This document shows, in pieces, positions 16,442 to 25,453 of a stretch of 64,000 nucleotides of DNA. Each line of letters starts with the position of its first letter. Position 1 is the first letter of the stretch. The stretch is from Candidatus Zixiibacteriota bacterium (GTDB lineage Bacteria; Zixibacteria; MSB-5A5; GN15; PGXB01): assembly GCA_016933955.1 (NCBI GenBank), contig JAFGTT010000026.1:62001-126000 (forward strand). Direction: 5' to 3'. The notes below the pieces were generated by a model. The model saw only the letters and a list, made by a program, of their open reading frames with translations, did no database searches and had not been told where the DNA came from. The position numbers were made by a program, and so were the translations under genes.

Positions 16442-18643
16442 ATGCAACCGATATATCTTGATTATAATGCCACCACCCCGATTGACCCGCGGGTGGCCGA
16501 GGCCATGTTGCCATTTATCAATGAGCATTTCGGTAATCCGTCAAGCGGGCATATTTACGGGGTAACGGCCAGAAGGGCGGTCGAAAAGGCCCGTCGTCAG
16601 GTGGCCGAATTACTTCATTGTGATCCCGAAGAAATAATCTTCACCAGCGGCGGATCGGAGTCGAACAATTATGCCATCAAAGGCGCGGCCCGGGCTTACC
16701 GTGATCACGGCAACCACATCATTACAAGCGCTGTGGAACATCCGGCGGTGATCGAGGTCGGCCGCTATCTTGAACAAAACGGATACAAGGTCACCTACCT
16801 GCCGGTCGATTCCAATGGACTGGTCGATCCTGCCCTGGTTGAAAAGGCCATCACGCCCGCCACCATCCTGATCACCATCATGCATGCCAATAATGAAGTC
16901 GGGACTATCATGCCCATTATCGAGATTGCGGAAATCGCCCGTCGGCACAATATCATTATGCATACCGACGCCGCTCAGTCGGTCGGTAAGATTCCGGTCC
17001 AGGTAGATAGCCTGGGTGTCGATCTGCTCTCTGTGGCCGGCCATAAGCTATATGCCCCCAAGGGAATCGGCGCTCTATATATCCGCTCCGGTATTCGCCT
17101 TGAGAAATATGTCCACGGTGCCGATCATGAGCGGAATTTGAGAGCCGGCACTGAAAATGTCATCGAAATAGTCGGGTTGGGTGAGGCCTGCCGCCTGATC
17201 GGCGGTGAAACCGAAAAGCACCGGCAACATCTGAATCGAATGCGCGATCGGCTGGAACAGGGATTGCAAAATAAATTCCCCGATATTAAGATCAACGGTC
17301 ACCCGGAAAAGCGGCTCCCCAACACCACCAGTATTAGTTTTCCGGGATTGGAGGCCAATACTATCCTGGCGGAACTTACCGAGGTTGCCGCCTCGGCCGG
17401 AGCCGCCTGCCACAGCGACAATATCGATATTTCCGCGGTCCTTGAAGCAATGGCTGTTCCTCTGGAGTATGCCATGGGAACAATCCGTTTTTCGGCGGGA
17501 CGGTTTACCACCGGAGACGAAATCGACCGCGCCATCACCGAGATCACCCGGGTGGTGGAAGGACTACAACCATCAGCCGGTAAGGTTACACATATTTCTG
17601 AAACCTCGGAAATCAAATTGACTCAATATACTCACGGCCTTGGCTGTGCCTGCAAGCTCCGCCCCCAGTTGTTGGAAGATATTTTAAAAAAACTCCCGGT
17701 TCCCGACAATGCTGATATTCTGGTCGGTACCGATACCTCTGATGATGCCGCGGTGTACCGACTCAATGACAATCTGGCTGTCGTTCAAACGGTGGATTTC
17801 TTTACTCCGATTGTCGATGATCCTTTCGAATTCGGCCTGATCGCCGCGGTTAATTCGCTCTCGGATATTTATGCCATGGGTGGCCGCCCCCTCTTTGCCC
17901 TCAATATTGTCGGTTTTCCCAGCAACCGTTTGCCGATTGAAGTTCTTGAACTCATTCTGGAAGGCGCACTTGAGGCGGCTGGTCAGGCCGGAATTTCCAT
18001 CATTGGCGGACATACTGTCGATGATACCGAACCTAAATTCGGTCTGGCGGTTACCGGAATAATAAACCCCGCCGAAGTGGTGACCAACCGTAATGCCCAG
18101 CCCGGCGACAGACTGATTTTGACCAAACCCATTGGAACCGGTATCCTGACTACCGCCATGAAACAGGGTCAACTTGAAAAAGAACACAAGGATATTCTGG
18201 TTAAAACCATGGCCACCCTGAACCGAACCGCGGCCGAACTCATGACCGGTATCGGGGTTAATGCCTGCACCGATATAACCGGTTTCGGACTGCTCGGGCA
18301 TCTGCTGGAAATGATGAATGGCTCCAAAACTTCGGCCGAAATTGAGATAAGCCGCATTCCCCTTTTGCCCGGTGTCACGGAAAACGCCGTGGCGGGGATT
18401 ATTCCCGGAGGAACCAGGGACAATCTGGCCTATACTTTAACAGCGACCGAATACGCTCCCGGAATATCCGATACCAAACGGCTGATCTTAAACGATGCCC
18501 AAACCTCCGGCGGCCTTCTGATAGCCATTCCCGATGAGCGGGCCGACCGCTTGCTTAATATGCTTCACAAAAACGGAGTTGAATCTGCTACCATAATCGG
18601 GCGAGTACATGAATCAAGCCATATCCGAATAATGGTGAATTGA
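16442..18643 (+). CDS. selD: Cysteine desulfurase (NifS/IscS-like) fused to selenide, water dikinase (SelD)
   Basis: A 733-residue two-enzyme fusion. Residues 1-380 are a class V PLP enzyme of the NifS/IscS group: YLDYNATTPIDPRV at the start, FTSGGSESNN, HTDAAQSVGK, the PLP lysine Lys202 in AGHKLYAPKG, and Cys323 in the SAGAACHS loop. Residues 390-733 are a complete SelD: Cys402 and Lys405 in HGLGCACKL form the catalytic pair of the glycine-rich N-terminus, followed by DDAAVYRL, VDFFTPIVDDP, FALNIVGFP, IIGGHT and LNDAQTSGGLL. The desulfurase half could release selenide from selenocysteine, or sulfide from cysteine, and hand it to the SelD half, which makes selenophosphate with ATP. ATG 16442 has GGAGA 9 bases upstream. 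The 13-base gap to the sirtuin suggests an operon. A second, selenocysteine-type SelD lies at 46180-47232. Confidence 0.92.
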   Translation: MQPIYLDYNATTPIDPRVAEAMLPFINEHFGNPSSGHIYGVTARRAVEKARRQVAELLHCDPEEIIFTSGGSESNNYAIKGAARAYRDHGNHIITSAVEHPAVIEVGRYLEQNGYKVTYLPVDSNGLVDPALVEKAITPATILITIMHANNEVGTIMPIIEIAEIARRHNIIMHTDAAQSVGKIPVQVDSLGVDLLSVAGHKLYAPKGIGALYIRSGIRLEKYVHGADHERNLRAGTENVIEIVGLGEACRLIGGETEKHRQHLNRMRDRLEQGLQNKFPDIKINGHPEKRLPNTTSISFPGLEANTILAELTEVAASAGAACHSDNIDISAVLEAMAVPLEYAMGTIRFSAGRFTTGDEIDRAITEITRVVEGLQPSAGKVTHISETSEIKLTQYTHGLGCACKLRPQLLEDILKKLPVPDNADILVGTDTSDDAAVYRLNDNLAVVQTVDFFTPIVDDPFEFGLIAAVNSLSDIYAMGGRPLFALNIVGFPSNRLPIEVLELILEGALEAAGQAGISIIGGHTVDDTEPKFGLAVTGIINPAEVVTNRNAQPGDRLILTKPIGTGILTTAMKQGQLEKEHKDILVKTMATLNRTAAELMTGIGVNACTDITGFGLLGHLLEMMNGSKTSAEIEISRIPLLPGVTENAVAGIIPGGTRDNLAYTLTATEYAPGISDTKRLILNDAQTSGGLLIAIPDERADRLLNMLHKNGVESATIIGRVHESSHIRIMVN

Positions 18644-18656
18644 AGAATATACGGTC

Positions 18657-19409
18657 ATGGGAAAATTGGATCAGGCCTCACTGGATAAAGCCGCGAAGAT
18701 GATAAAACGGGCCCGGCGGGTGACTGCCTTTACCGGGGCCGGGATTTCAGTGGAAAGCGGCGTCCCTCCTTTTCGGGGACCGGATGGGCTCTGGAGTCGC
18801 TACGATCCAGCCTGTTTCGAGATCAATTTTTTTCGCACTCATCCCGAGACAGCCTGGCCATTAATCAAAAAAATGTTTTTCGACACTTTCCGCGAAGCCC
18901 ATCCAAACGATGCTCATCTCGGACTGGCCAGGATGGAAACGGCCGGTCGGCTACGTACCGTTATCACTCAGAATATCGACAACCTCCATCAGGCCGCCGG
19001 TTCGAAGGAGGTTTATGAATTTCATGGTAATGCCCGGTATCTGGTGTGTCTTGAATGCGAGGCACGGTATGGCATCGCTGAAATGGATCTGGATCATCTC
19101 CCGCCGGTCTGTCCCGTGTGCCATGGCATGCTTAAACCGGATTTCATCTTTTTCGGAGAGATGATTCCCGAACGGGTTCATTCCCGGTCGCTGTACGAAA
19201 CTATCCATTCGGATATATTCCTGGTAATAGGCACTTCGGGCGAGGTGATGCCGGCCTCAATGATCCCCGCTATAGCCAAACAGAATGGGGCCGGGATTAT
19301 CGAAATCAATATCAGCCCCTCGAATTATACCGGCCGGATAAGTGATATCTTCCTGGCCGGGCAAGCTTCGGATGTCATTAATGATCTCGTCAGATTGCTG
19401 GAAATATAA
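18657..19409 (+). CDS. Sir2-family NAD-dependent protein deacylase
   Basis: A 250-residue sirtuin. Seen in order: the NAD-binding GAGISVESGVPPFRG (residues about 24-38), TQNIDNLHQAAG, the catalytic His in YEFHGNA, a structural zinc site formed by CLEC and CPVCHG, then LVIGTSGEVMPASMIP and the closing EINISPSN. These are the class III/CobB-like landmarks. Sirtuins remove acyl groups from lysines using NAD. It follows the desulfurase-SelD fusion by 13 bases and should be co-transcribed with it; a functional link to selenium use is not known to me and may be incidental. A GNAT acetyltransferase, the opposite activity, follows 87 bases later. Confidence 0.9.
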   Translation: MGKLDQASLDKAAKMIKRARRVTAFTGAGISVESGVPPFRGPDGLWSRYDPACFEINFFRTHPETAWPLIKKMFFDTFREAHPNDAHLGLARMETAGRLRTVITQNIDNLHQAAGSKEVYEFHGNARYLVCLECEARYGIAEMDLDHLPPVCPVCHGMLKPDFIFFGEMIPERVHSRSLYETIHSDIFLVIGTSGEVMPASMIPAIAKQNGAGIIEINISPSNYTGRISDIFLAGQASDVINDLVRLLEI

Positions 19410-19496
19410 TGGAATGAAAAACAAAGGCATTCTGTAACCAATCCGGATATAAATCGTAATTCATGGGAAGACGTAATAGATATTGATGGAGAGATT

Positions 19497-20747
19497 ATGG
19501 ATCAAATAAAAAAAATATCAAATCGCAATTATCGTCGCTTCATTGATATTGTAGCTAATTCCTACCCCGGTTTCGGGCTGAATACCGATGAGAGCCGCCT
19601 TAAAGCCACCGTCAGATTGCTGAAAGTCCAACGGGAGAATCCCGAAATCTCGACCTGGGGATACTTCCGGGATCGAAAACTCCTTGGCGGAATACGTCTT
19701 TTTGATTTTGTCATGACCATGTTTGAAACGGAAATTCCGGTCGGCGGCGGTGGTCTGCTGGCGGTTGATCTGCTATATAAAAGGGAAAAGGTGGCCCGCG
19801 GGTTGATGGAATATTTTATAAATCATTACCTGAAGATGGGGACTTGTCTGACCACCCTGTACCCGTTTCGCCCTGATTTTTATCGCCGCATGGGTTGGGG
19901 ATATGGCGCCAAATACAACGAGTATGTTGTCAAACCGGGTGATTTCCCCGATTTCGGATCCAAAGAACATATCGTTTATTTGAATTCGAAAGACTATTCG
20001 GCGGTAAAGGATTGCTACAACCGTTATGCGGCCGTTACCCATGGTATGTTTCGCAAATGCAAATACGAGTTCGGTTATTTCGGGAGACCGGAGATGCGCC
20101 TGGTCGGTTTTAAACAGGGACGACGGATTCTGGGTTACCTGGCTTTTGAGTTCAAACAACTCGAAAAAGACAATTTCATTCGCAATGATATAAAGATCTT
20201 TGAATTTATTTATGAAAGCCGGGAGGCTTTCTCGGAACTGATCACCTTCCTGCACACTCAGGATGACCAGATCAATCTGATCCGTTTCCCGACTTCCGAT
20301 GACCATCTGCATTTTATTCCCTATGATCCCCGCGATCATTCCGATCAACTGGTCGGTATGATTAATCACCGCGTCAACGCCCAGGGAATCGGCATCATGT
20401 ACCGCGTGATTGACACCCCCGGTATCTTCCGGCAGTTGAAAAAACACAATTTTAACAACGGGAATGGTCGTTTGAAAATTACCATCAACGACAGTTTTTT
20501 GAAATCAAACAACGGCAGTACGTTTGTGGATTTTGTGAATGGCCATTCGGAAGTCATATCGGGCGGTAAATACGATGTCGAAATAAAAATGGATATTTCG
20601 GATTTTTCTTCGATGCTTATGGGTGTGATTGATTTCGAAAGCCTGTACCGCTATCGGCGGACGGAAATTTCCGATCCGAATTCTCTTACGACGGTTAACC
20701 GAATTTTCAAATCCGACCGCAAACCGCAGTGCACAACTCAATTCTGA
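19497..20747 (+). CDS. Eis-like GNAT N-acetyltransferase
   Basis: A 416-residue protein with the layout of the Eis family. The N-terminal GNAT domain has the acetyl-CoA loop region at LLAVDLLYKREKVARGLMEYF and FYRRMGWGYG at the end of the fold. A second GNAT-like half follows (ILGYLAFEFKQLEKDN). The C-terminal part (residues 300-400, IDTPGIFRQLKKHNF, then VDFVNGHSEVISGGKYDVEIKMDISDF) looks like the SCP2-type domain of that family. Eis proteins acetylate amines such as aminoglycosides or protein lysines; the substrate here is unknown. The start is ATG 19497 with GGAGA upstream. It converges on the BshB1-like gene with 34 bases between stops. Confidence 0.8.
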   Translation: MDQIKKISNRNYRRFIDIVANSYPGFGLNTDESRLKATVRLLKVQRENPEISTWGYFRDRKLLGGIRLFDFVMTMFETEIPVGGGGLLAVDLLYKREKVARGLMEYFINHYLKMGTCLTTLYPFRPDFYRRMGWGYGAKYNEYVVKPGDFPDFGSKEHIVYLNSKDYSAVKDCYNRYAAVTHGMFRKCKYEFGYFGRPEMRLVGFKQGRRILGYLAFEFKQLEKDNFIRNDIKIFEFIYESREAFSELITFLHTQDDQINLIRFPTSDDHLHFIPYDPRDHSDQLVGMINHRVNAQGIGIMYRVIDTPGIFRQLKKHNFNNGNGRLKITINDSFLKSNNGSTFVDFVNGHSEVISGGKYDVEIKMDISDFSSMLMGVIDFESLYRYRRTEISDPNSLTTVNRIFKSDRKPQCTTQF

Positions 20748-20781
20748 CGGTCGATCCGATATCGTTCAGGAAATCTCAGGG

Positions 20782-21480
20782 CTATTTCACCAGATCAAAC
20801 AGGTCGACAATTCGAATCGGTTCAATGTTATAAAACCCCTGTCCGTACTTGCATCCCGCCGATTGCCCGAATGATCGAGCCATGGTCTCCAGCGACCAGA
20901 TATAATCCCGGGATTTTTCCGGGTTGAGAAACTGCGACCGGTGGCATTTTAAAGCCTCAATCCAGCGGTCAAAATGCTCGGTAATATCGACTACGAAATT
21001 GGGCGCCATTCCGGGCGGCAGGAAATAGTGAAAAATCTGGGCAACCCGGTGCGGTTCCCCCTCAATAGGCATTTTCTTCAAGGTGGCATAATTGGCGGCA
21101 TTGATGACTATCTGCCCGGCGGCCACATGGTCAGGATGCGATTGACGTTTACCATGGCCGACATGAGGGTGGGGAGCCAGGATGATTTTCGGGCGGTATT
21201 TCCTGATCAAAACCGCCAGCTCAAGCCGTCGTTCATAGGTGTCGAATAACCGGCAATCGCCCCAGTCGAATGTCTCGACCAGATCGGATCCAAGAATCCC
21301 GGCCGCGTCTATCGCCTCCTTCGCCCGGATTTCAGGAGTCCCCCCCGTCCCCATTTCTCCATGAGTGAGATAAACTACCCCGGTCTTGTAACCCTTCTTA
21401 TTCAGAGCAATTAGAACCCCGCCGGTCCCGACCTCAACATCATCCGGGTGAGCCCCGATCGAAATCAGATCATATTCCAT
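20782..21480 (-). CDS. bshB1: LmbE/PIG-L deacetylase, BshB1-like
   Basis: A 232-residue zinc-dependent N-deacetylase. The metal motif AHPDDVEVGTGG is at residues 9-20 and a second ligand region HPDHVAAG follows mid-protein. LTHGEMGTGGTPEIRAKEA is close to the signature of BshB1, which removes the acetyl group from GlcNAc-malate in bacillithiol synthesis; relatives (BshB2, MshB) act in related thiol pathways. BshA and BshC are not in the window, so the pathway is inferred from the family match alone. The start is ATG 21480 with AAGGAA 6 bases upstream. A strong terminator of the upstream lipoprotein gene lies just before it at 21510-21542, so it is transcribed separately. Confidence 0.8.
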   Translation of the reverse strand: MEYDLISIGAHPDDVEVGTGGVLIALNKKGYKTGVVYLTHGEMGTGGTPEIRAKEAIDAAGILGSDLVETFDWGDCRLFDTYERRLELAVLIRKYRPKIILAPHPHVGHGKRQSHPDHVAAGQIVINAANYATLKKMPIEGEPHRVAQIFHYFLPPGMAPNFVVDITEHFDRWIEALKCHRSQFLNPEKSRDYIWSLETMARSFGQSAGCKYGQGFYNIEPIRIVDLFDLVK

Positions 21481-21509
21481 ATTTCTTTCCTTTTAACACC
21501 CCTTAACAG

Positions 21510-21542
21510 AAAAAACCGGAGGAAGTTCGTTCCTTCCTCCGG
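21510..21542 (-). terminator. Rho-independent terminator of the fadL-esterase operon
   Basis: A ten-pair perfect stem, CCGGAGGAAG with CTTCCTCCGG, and a seven-base loop. Read on the minus strand it is followed by six T. It lies directly downstream of the esterase-like gene that ends at 21569. Confidence 0.9.
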
Positions 21543-21568
21543 CTGTATTCATTTCCTGTTGATCGATA

Positions 21569-22810
21569 TTATTCTTCCGGTAGTACGAAATTATCCGAAT
21601 GGAATTTCAGAATAGCCGGAAGAATATCATAAACGAAACGTCCTTCATTGGCCGGATAACCGGGATAACCGCTGTATTCATAGGGCGTGATAGTCGTCCC
21701 CAGAACGGTACTCAGATAAGCGGCAAATGACTCCGTTTGTTCATTGAATCCATAAAGACCATCGGACAGGGTGAACAACTGAACCTGAGTATTATCCAGG
21801 GCATCGGGATGAGCCGCCAGAATGTTCTCCAAATTGTTTTCCAGCCATCTATTCCAGACGGTATCTCTCGGAGTTCCCGCACTGTCAAACGGTAGGTGAA
21901 AATATAATCCCGCCCCCCGCTCAAAGGCTGTCAGGGTATCATCGAGAATAATCGTATCAGCCGAAACCGCCGGATTATAGCTGATAGGATCTATGTAGAA
22001 ATAGTGCGGCGAGAAGGCACAGGCCGCCGCCATCATCATAGAACGAACCGGGTAATCATAGGCTGTATCCATGGCTTTATAAAGAGAATCCGAAATATAC
22101 CCCTGCCCTTCGGTATCGAGTTCATCGATGATCTGCTGGAAAAGAGGTATAAAGCCGCCTGATCCATTGGCCCCATCGAAGTCAAGCGGGGCCGCGCAGG
22201 CCGAGACCGAACCGAAATTCTCACTGTACTCGGTGGCGATTCGCATGGCACCGTAACCGCCCATTCCGAATCCAGAGATGGCCCTGTTTTCACGATTATC
22301 CAGGGTATTGAGAATGATTTTGATATAATCCAGAAACGTTCCCGAAACGGGATCACCCTCAATATCACCAAGAGCCTTGGCATACTTGCCACCGGCATAA
22401 TTATTTCCGTAGAAAACTCCGCCGAATCCCGCCGAACCATCGATACAGACGATAATCATATTCTTGATTTCGCCCTCGGCAATCATCCGGTTGGCAACTG
22501 CCGAAAGCCCGTGGTTGAAATAATAAAAGGCGTCACCGCGAAAGGGTGAAAGCAGGTACAGAACCGGGTATGGTGCACCCTCGCCGTAATTGGCATAATT
22601 GGGGGGAAGGTAAATCCGGTAATATATTGCATGCGATTTGAACATCGTAAAGGCCAATTCATCGGTCACCACATGTCCGCCATCATTGCCAAGCGGCACA
22701 TCAAACCGGCTGTAATCTGTCTTTGTAACATCCGTACCCCGATCGCTGCAGCCGACAAACAAAGCTGTCAGTAAAAGGACCGAGAGAATCACACTATATT
22801 TCCTCAACAT
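21569..22810 (-). CDS. Esterase-D-like lipoprotein lacking the nucleophile serine
   Basis: A 413-residue lipoprotein with signal peptide and lipobox FVGC (Cys21). The body is an alpha/beta hydrolase of the putative esterase (esterase D/Fes) family: YYRIYLPPNYANYGE, PYPVLYLLSPF, MIIVCIDGSAGFGG, then the nucleophile elbow. Family members have GxSMGGYGA in the elbow; here it reads SGFGMGGYGAMR, with Gly182 (GGA) where the catalytic Ser should be. The protein may therefore be a non-catalytic relative or use another residue. RBS AGGAGG 7 bases before ATG 22810 supports the start. It follows the FadL-like porin gene by 11 bases and is closed by the terminator at 21510-21542, so the two form an operon of outer-membrane components. 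Confidence 0.8.
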   Translation of the reverse strand: MLRKYSVILSVLLLTALFVGCSDRGTDVTKTDYSRFDVPLGNDGGHVVTDELAFTMFKSHAIYYRIYLPPNYANYGEGAPYPVLYLLSPFRGDAFYYFNHGLSAVANRMIAEGEIKNMIIVCIDGSAGFGGVFYGNNYAGGKYAKALGDIEGDPVSGTFLDYIKIILNTLDNRENRAISGFGMGGYGAMRIATEYSENFGSVSACAAPLDFDGANGSGGFIPLFQQIIDELDTEGQGYISDSLYKAMDTAYDYPVRSMMMAAACAFSPHYFYIDPISYNPAVSADTIILDDTLTAFERGAGLYFHLPFDSAGTPRDTVWNRWLENNLENILAAHPDALDNTQVQLFTLSDGLYGFNEQTESFAAYLSTVLGTTITPYEYSGYPGYPANEGRFVYDILPAILKFHSDNFVLPEE

Positions 22811-22821
22811 ATTTGGTCCTC

Positions 22822-24297
22822 CTAAAACCGATATGAAATTCCCAGAATGGTCTGCCAGTTATCAGCCTTGTAAAGACCGGATAGGTTATCCATTAACCCA
22901 TTGCCGTCAACATCGGAGATGTTTCCGACATCCAAATCCGGCTGATGAGTGTAAACCGTGGTAAAATCGAGATGCCAGAAGTCGACCTGGAATCCGATTC
23001 CGACACTGTAGCTGTACTTATCCCCCAGATCGATAAAGAGCGGGGTTGCCGTGGTACTACTGGTCGGTGACTGATCATATGCAAACCCGCCCCGCAATTC
23101 GACATAATCCTTAAGAAGATAATTGGCGCCGACCATCACTCGGGCAACATCATCCCATTCCACCGGATTGGTCATATCCGTCCGGATCAAACTTATTGCG
23201 TGCGTTAAATAGCTGTGGGGCAAACCGTCATAATTGGTAAAAGCGAAATCGAGTCCCTCAAAGGCCGACCAGAAAGTATATTCGCCATCGAGTGTCAATG
23301 TCAGGCGGTCATTATATTTAAAAGCGATACCACCACCGATCGAGGCCGGCAGATCAAGAGTCGTTTCGAACTCGGCCGTGACATCTTCGACATTTCCATC
23401 GATAAAATATCTTTGCTCGGTGGAGTCGAAATAATTGCCCTGAAGAGTGTAATTGTCGCCAAAGAAAAATTTTAAATCAGTGTCACCGGTAATATCGATC
23501 GAGGCCGGACCATTGTAAACCAAACCAACATCCAGCTTCTCATTGACTCTATAAAGCAAACCGATCCGGTATCCGAATCCCCAGCCCTTGCCGTCATTAC
23601 GATACCACTCCGGAATTTTGTCATAGGGGCGGTCGCTGATCGGCGATTCCATCGGGTTATCGCGCAACACCACACTGTTGAAATTGAGATCGGCCCGAAG
23701 CAACTGCAATCCGATACCCACTGAAAGACGCTCGTCTTCAAGAAACCCGGTCGCCATGGTCAACTGAAAAGCCACCACATCCAGATTGTTGTAATACTGC
23801 TTGGATGGATAGGCGCCAGAGTCACTGGCATAAGCGGGGATATTCTCGTAGAGTTCCCAGGTTTGGTTCTGGTCAAACAATTGTATGGCCGCAAGACCGC
23901 AGACCACCTCATTGAGGGCGGCGATTTTACTCGTTACCGGCAGACGGAAAACAACGCCGGCCTGAGGAATGCTCAATATTTCATGTTTGTTATAAATTTC
24001 CTGTTCATTGTAAAAGCCGCTTTCATAACCTTCCTCACCCCAGCTTACGCTCGGAGTCATCGAGTAGCGGTTATGCAAAAAGTCGGTGTTGAACGCCAGG
24101 ATATTGTCCGCGATATGGTTATATCCTGCTGGATTGTAATATGCGGCTGACCAGTCATCAGCCAAGGCTCGAAAAGCCCCACCCATTCCTTTTGCCTTGA
24201 CTCCCAGACCGTCAAAGGTAAATCCGCTGCCAAAGGCATCGGGCAGAATCAGGATAAGGAGCAACAGACAAAAAGTCAGTAATCTCAAGATTCCCAT
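22822..24297 (-). CDS. FadL/OmpP1-family outer membrane transporter
   Basis: A 491-residue outer-membrane beta-barrel. It has a signal peptide MGILRLLTFCLLLLILILP, then the plug and first-strand signature LGVKAKGMGGAFRALADDW and SAAYYNPAGY, the hallmark of FadL/TodX proteins. Many amphipathic strands end in aromatic residues, and the terminal strand WQTILGISYRF ends in Phe, as expected for BAM substrates. FadL proteins pass hydrophobic compounds across the outer membrane. Of three Met codons at the start, the third (24297) has GGAG 6 bases before it, within the codons of the first two, and is chosen. The esterase-like lipoprotein follows 11 bases downstream, which suggests the porin could import ester-linked or fatty substrates; that is inference. 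Confidence 0.85.
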   Translation of the reverse strand: MGILRLLTFCLLLLILILPDAFGSGFTFDGLGVKAKGMGGAFRALADDWSAAYYNPAGYNHIADNILAFNTDFLHNRYSMTPSVSWGEEGYESGFYNEQEIYNKHEILSIPQAGVVFRLPVTSKIAALNEVVCGLAAIQLFDQNQTWELYENIPAYASDSGAYPSKQYYNNLDVVAFQLTMATGFLEDERLSVGIGLQLLRADLNFNSVVLRDNPMESPISDRPYDKIPEWYRNDGKGWGFGYRIGLLYRVNEKLDVGLVYNGPASIDITGDTDLKFFFGDNYTLQGNYFDSTEQRYFIDGNVEDVTAEFETTLDLPASIGGGIAFKYNDRLTLTLDGEYTFWSAFEGLDFAFTNYDGLPHSYLTHAISLIRTDMTNPVEWDDVARVMVGANYLLKDYVELRGGFAYDQSPTSSTTATPLFIDLGDKYSYSVGIGFQVDFWHLDFTTVYTHQPDLDVGNISDVDGNGLMDNLSGLYKADNWQTILGISYRF

Positions 24298-24604
24298 TCT
24301 CATCTCCATGTAATTAAGAATCCAACAAAATTATCTTCGATCTTACCACCGGGTCCTGTTTTATCATTTTCCGCCCGGTCAAACACCTTTTGTAACAACC
24401 AATTATTCCGCCTTCCAACAGGCGGATAAAAAGTTCTGAAAACTACCACAATGTGGGCCTTTTGTCAAGTCCCCCGAAACACTTTTTAACCTGCCTTTGG
24501 GGGTAAAACCATCTCATTCAGGCAAAAGACGCACAATCCCGCCGATTTGAGCAATTTTTTCGAGAGAACTTTTTTGTATCCGAGAGATGTTGATACAGAA
24601 TAAT
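24298..24604. other. Intergenic region between zinc ABC permease and fadL
   Basis: About 307 bases without a gene. It holds a minus-strand promoter candidate at 24440-24468, a TCCGCC/GGCGGA hairpin at 24407-24426 in the presumed fadL leader, and a CCCCCgAAA/TTTGGGGG pairing at 24471-24503 that could stop readthrough from the ABC operon. Confidence 0.45.
24440..24468 (-). promoter_or_regulatory. Candidate promoter for fadL-esterase operon
   Basis: On the minus strand a perfect TTGACA (24463-24468) is followed after 17 bases by TAGTTT (24440-24445), a weak -10. The fadL start is about 140 bases further, leaving a long leader that contains the TCCGCC/GGCGGA hairpin. Confidence 0.4.
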
Positions 24605-25453
24605 TTAGACTCGAAGATAATCTTTCAATTTCGCTCCCGCCGCCACCAGAATATAACTCCCACCCGCCAGCAGAATGATTGTCGCCCCCGAGGGTAAGTC
24701 CGGGCCGTAACTCAATGCCAGCCCGGCCGTCGTGAAAACCATACTGAATAACGCCGCCAGAACCATTATCCGCCACAGACTCCTCGAAAAATACCCGGCC
24801 ACCGCCACCGGAATAGTCAACAGCGCGATTACCATCACCACCCCGACCACCGTCACCAGAATCACCACCGTCAGGGCGGTCAGACATAATAAAAGCAGAT
24901 AATAAAATTCGACATTGAGTCCCCTCACCCGGGCGAATTCTTCATCAAAACAAACGGCCATTAATTGGTGATAAAACAGAGAACTGATCAACACCACCAG
25001 CGCATCCAGAAAAGCAATCAGCCAGATATCGGCCGGGGTCACCATCAAAATATTCCCGAACAGGTAACTCATCAGGTTCTGGTTATAGCCGGGGGTCCGG
25101 TAGATAAAAATTATCCCGACCGCCATGCCGATAGCCCACAGGGCGCTGATGACGGTATCTTCCCGTTGCCGGGCTTTTAAGCTGACCAGGCCGATAATCA
25201 CAGCCGCCAGAAGGGCCGCGATAACGGCCCCGTAGGATGGATGCCAGGCTTCCCAGCCATAAACCACCGAAAGATAATAGGCCACCCCCATACCGCCCAA
25301 AACGCTGTGAGCAATGCCTCCCCCGATATAGGTGATCCGGCGGGTAACCACATAAGTTCCGACAATACCGCAGGCCACACTGGCCATGATACCGATCAGC
25401 AGGGCATACTGCAGAAAGGTATAATGCCAGAGAGCTTCGAAAAATTCAAGCAC
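24605..25453 (-). CDS. znuB: Zinc/manganese ABC transporter permease, ZnuB-like
   Basis: A 282-residue permease with about eight transmembrane helices of the ABC-3 (ZnuB/TroC) family. Landmarks are the N-terminal FLQYALLIGIMASVACGIVGTYVVTRRITYIGGGIAHSVLGGMG, LMSYLFGNILMVTPADIW, and the EAA-like cytoplasmic GLNVEFYYLLLL. It would carry a divalent metal, most likely zinc, given the binding protein upstream. GTG 25453 is preferred: GGGAG 8 bases upstream, an 8-base overlap with the ATPase gene, and a start that matches the family N-terminus (LEFFEALWHYTFLQ). An in-frame ATG at 25483 is the alternative. It is the last gene of the four-gene metal operon (regulator, binding protein, ATPase, permease). 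Confidence 0.85.
   Translation of the reverse strand: MLEFFEALWHYTFLQYALLIGIMASVACGIVGTYVVTRRITYIGGGIAHSVLGGMGVAYYLSVVYGWEAWHPSYGAVIAALLAAVIIGLVSLKARQREDTVISALWAIGMAVGIIFIYRTPGYNQNLMSYLFGNILMVTPADIWLIAFLDALVVLISSLFYHQLMAVCFDEEFARVRGLNVEFYYLLLLCLTALTVVILVTVVGVVMVIALLTIPVAVAGYFSRSLWRIMVLAALFSMVFTTAGLALSYGPDLPSGATIILLAGGSYILVAAGAKLKDYLRV

Noticed and set aside
19773-20447. Minus-strand frame opposite the GNAT
   Set aside because: Shadow frame with no motif or start signal.
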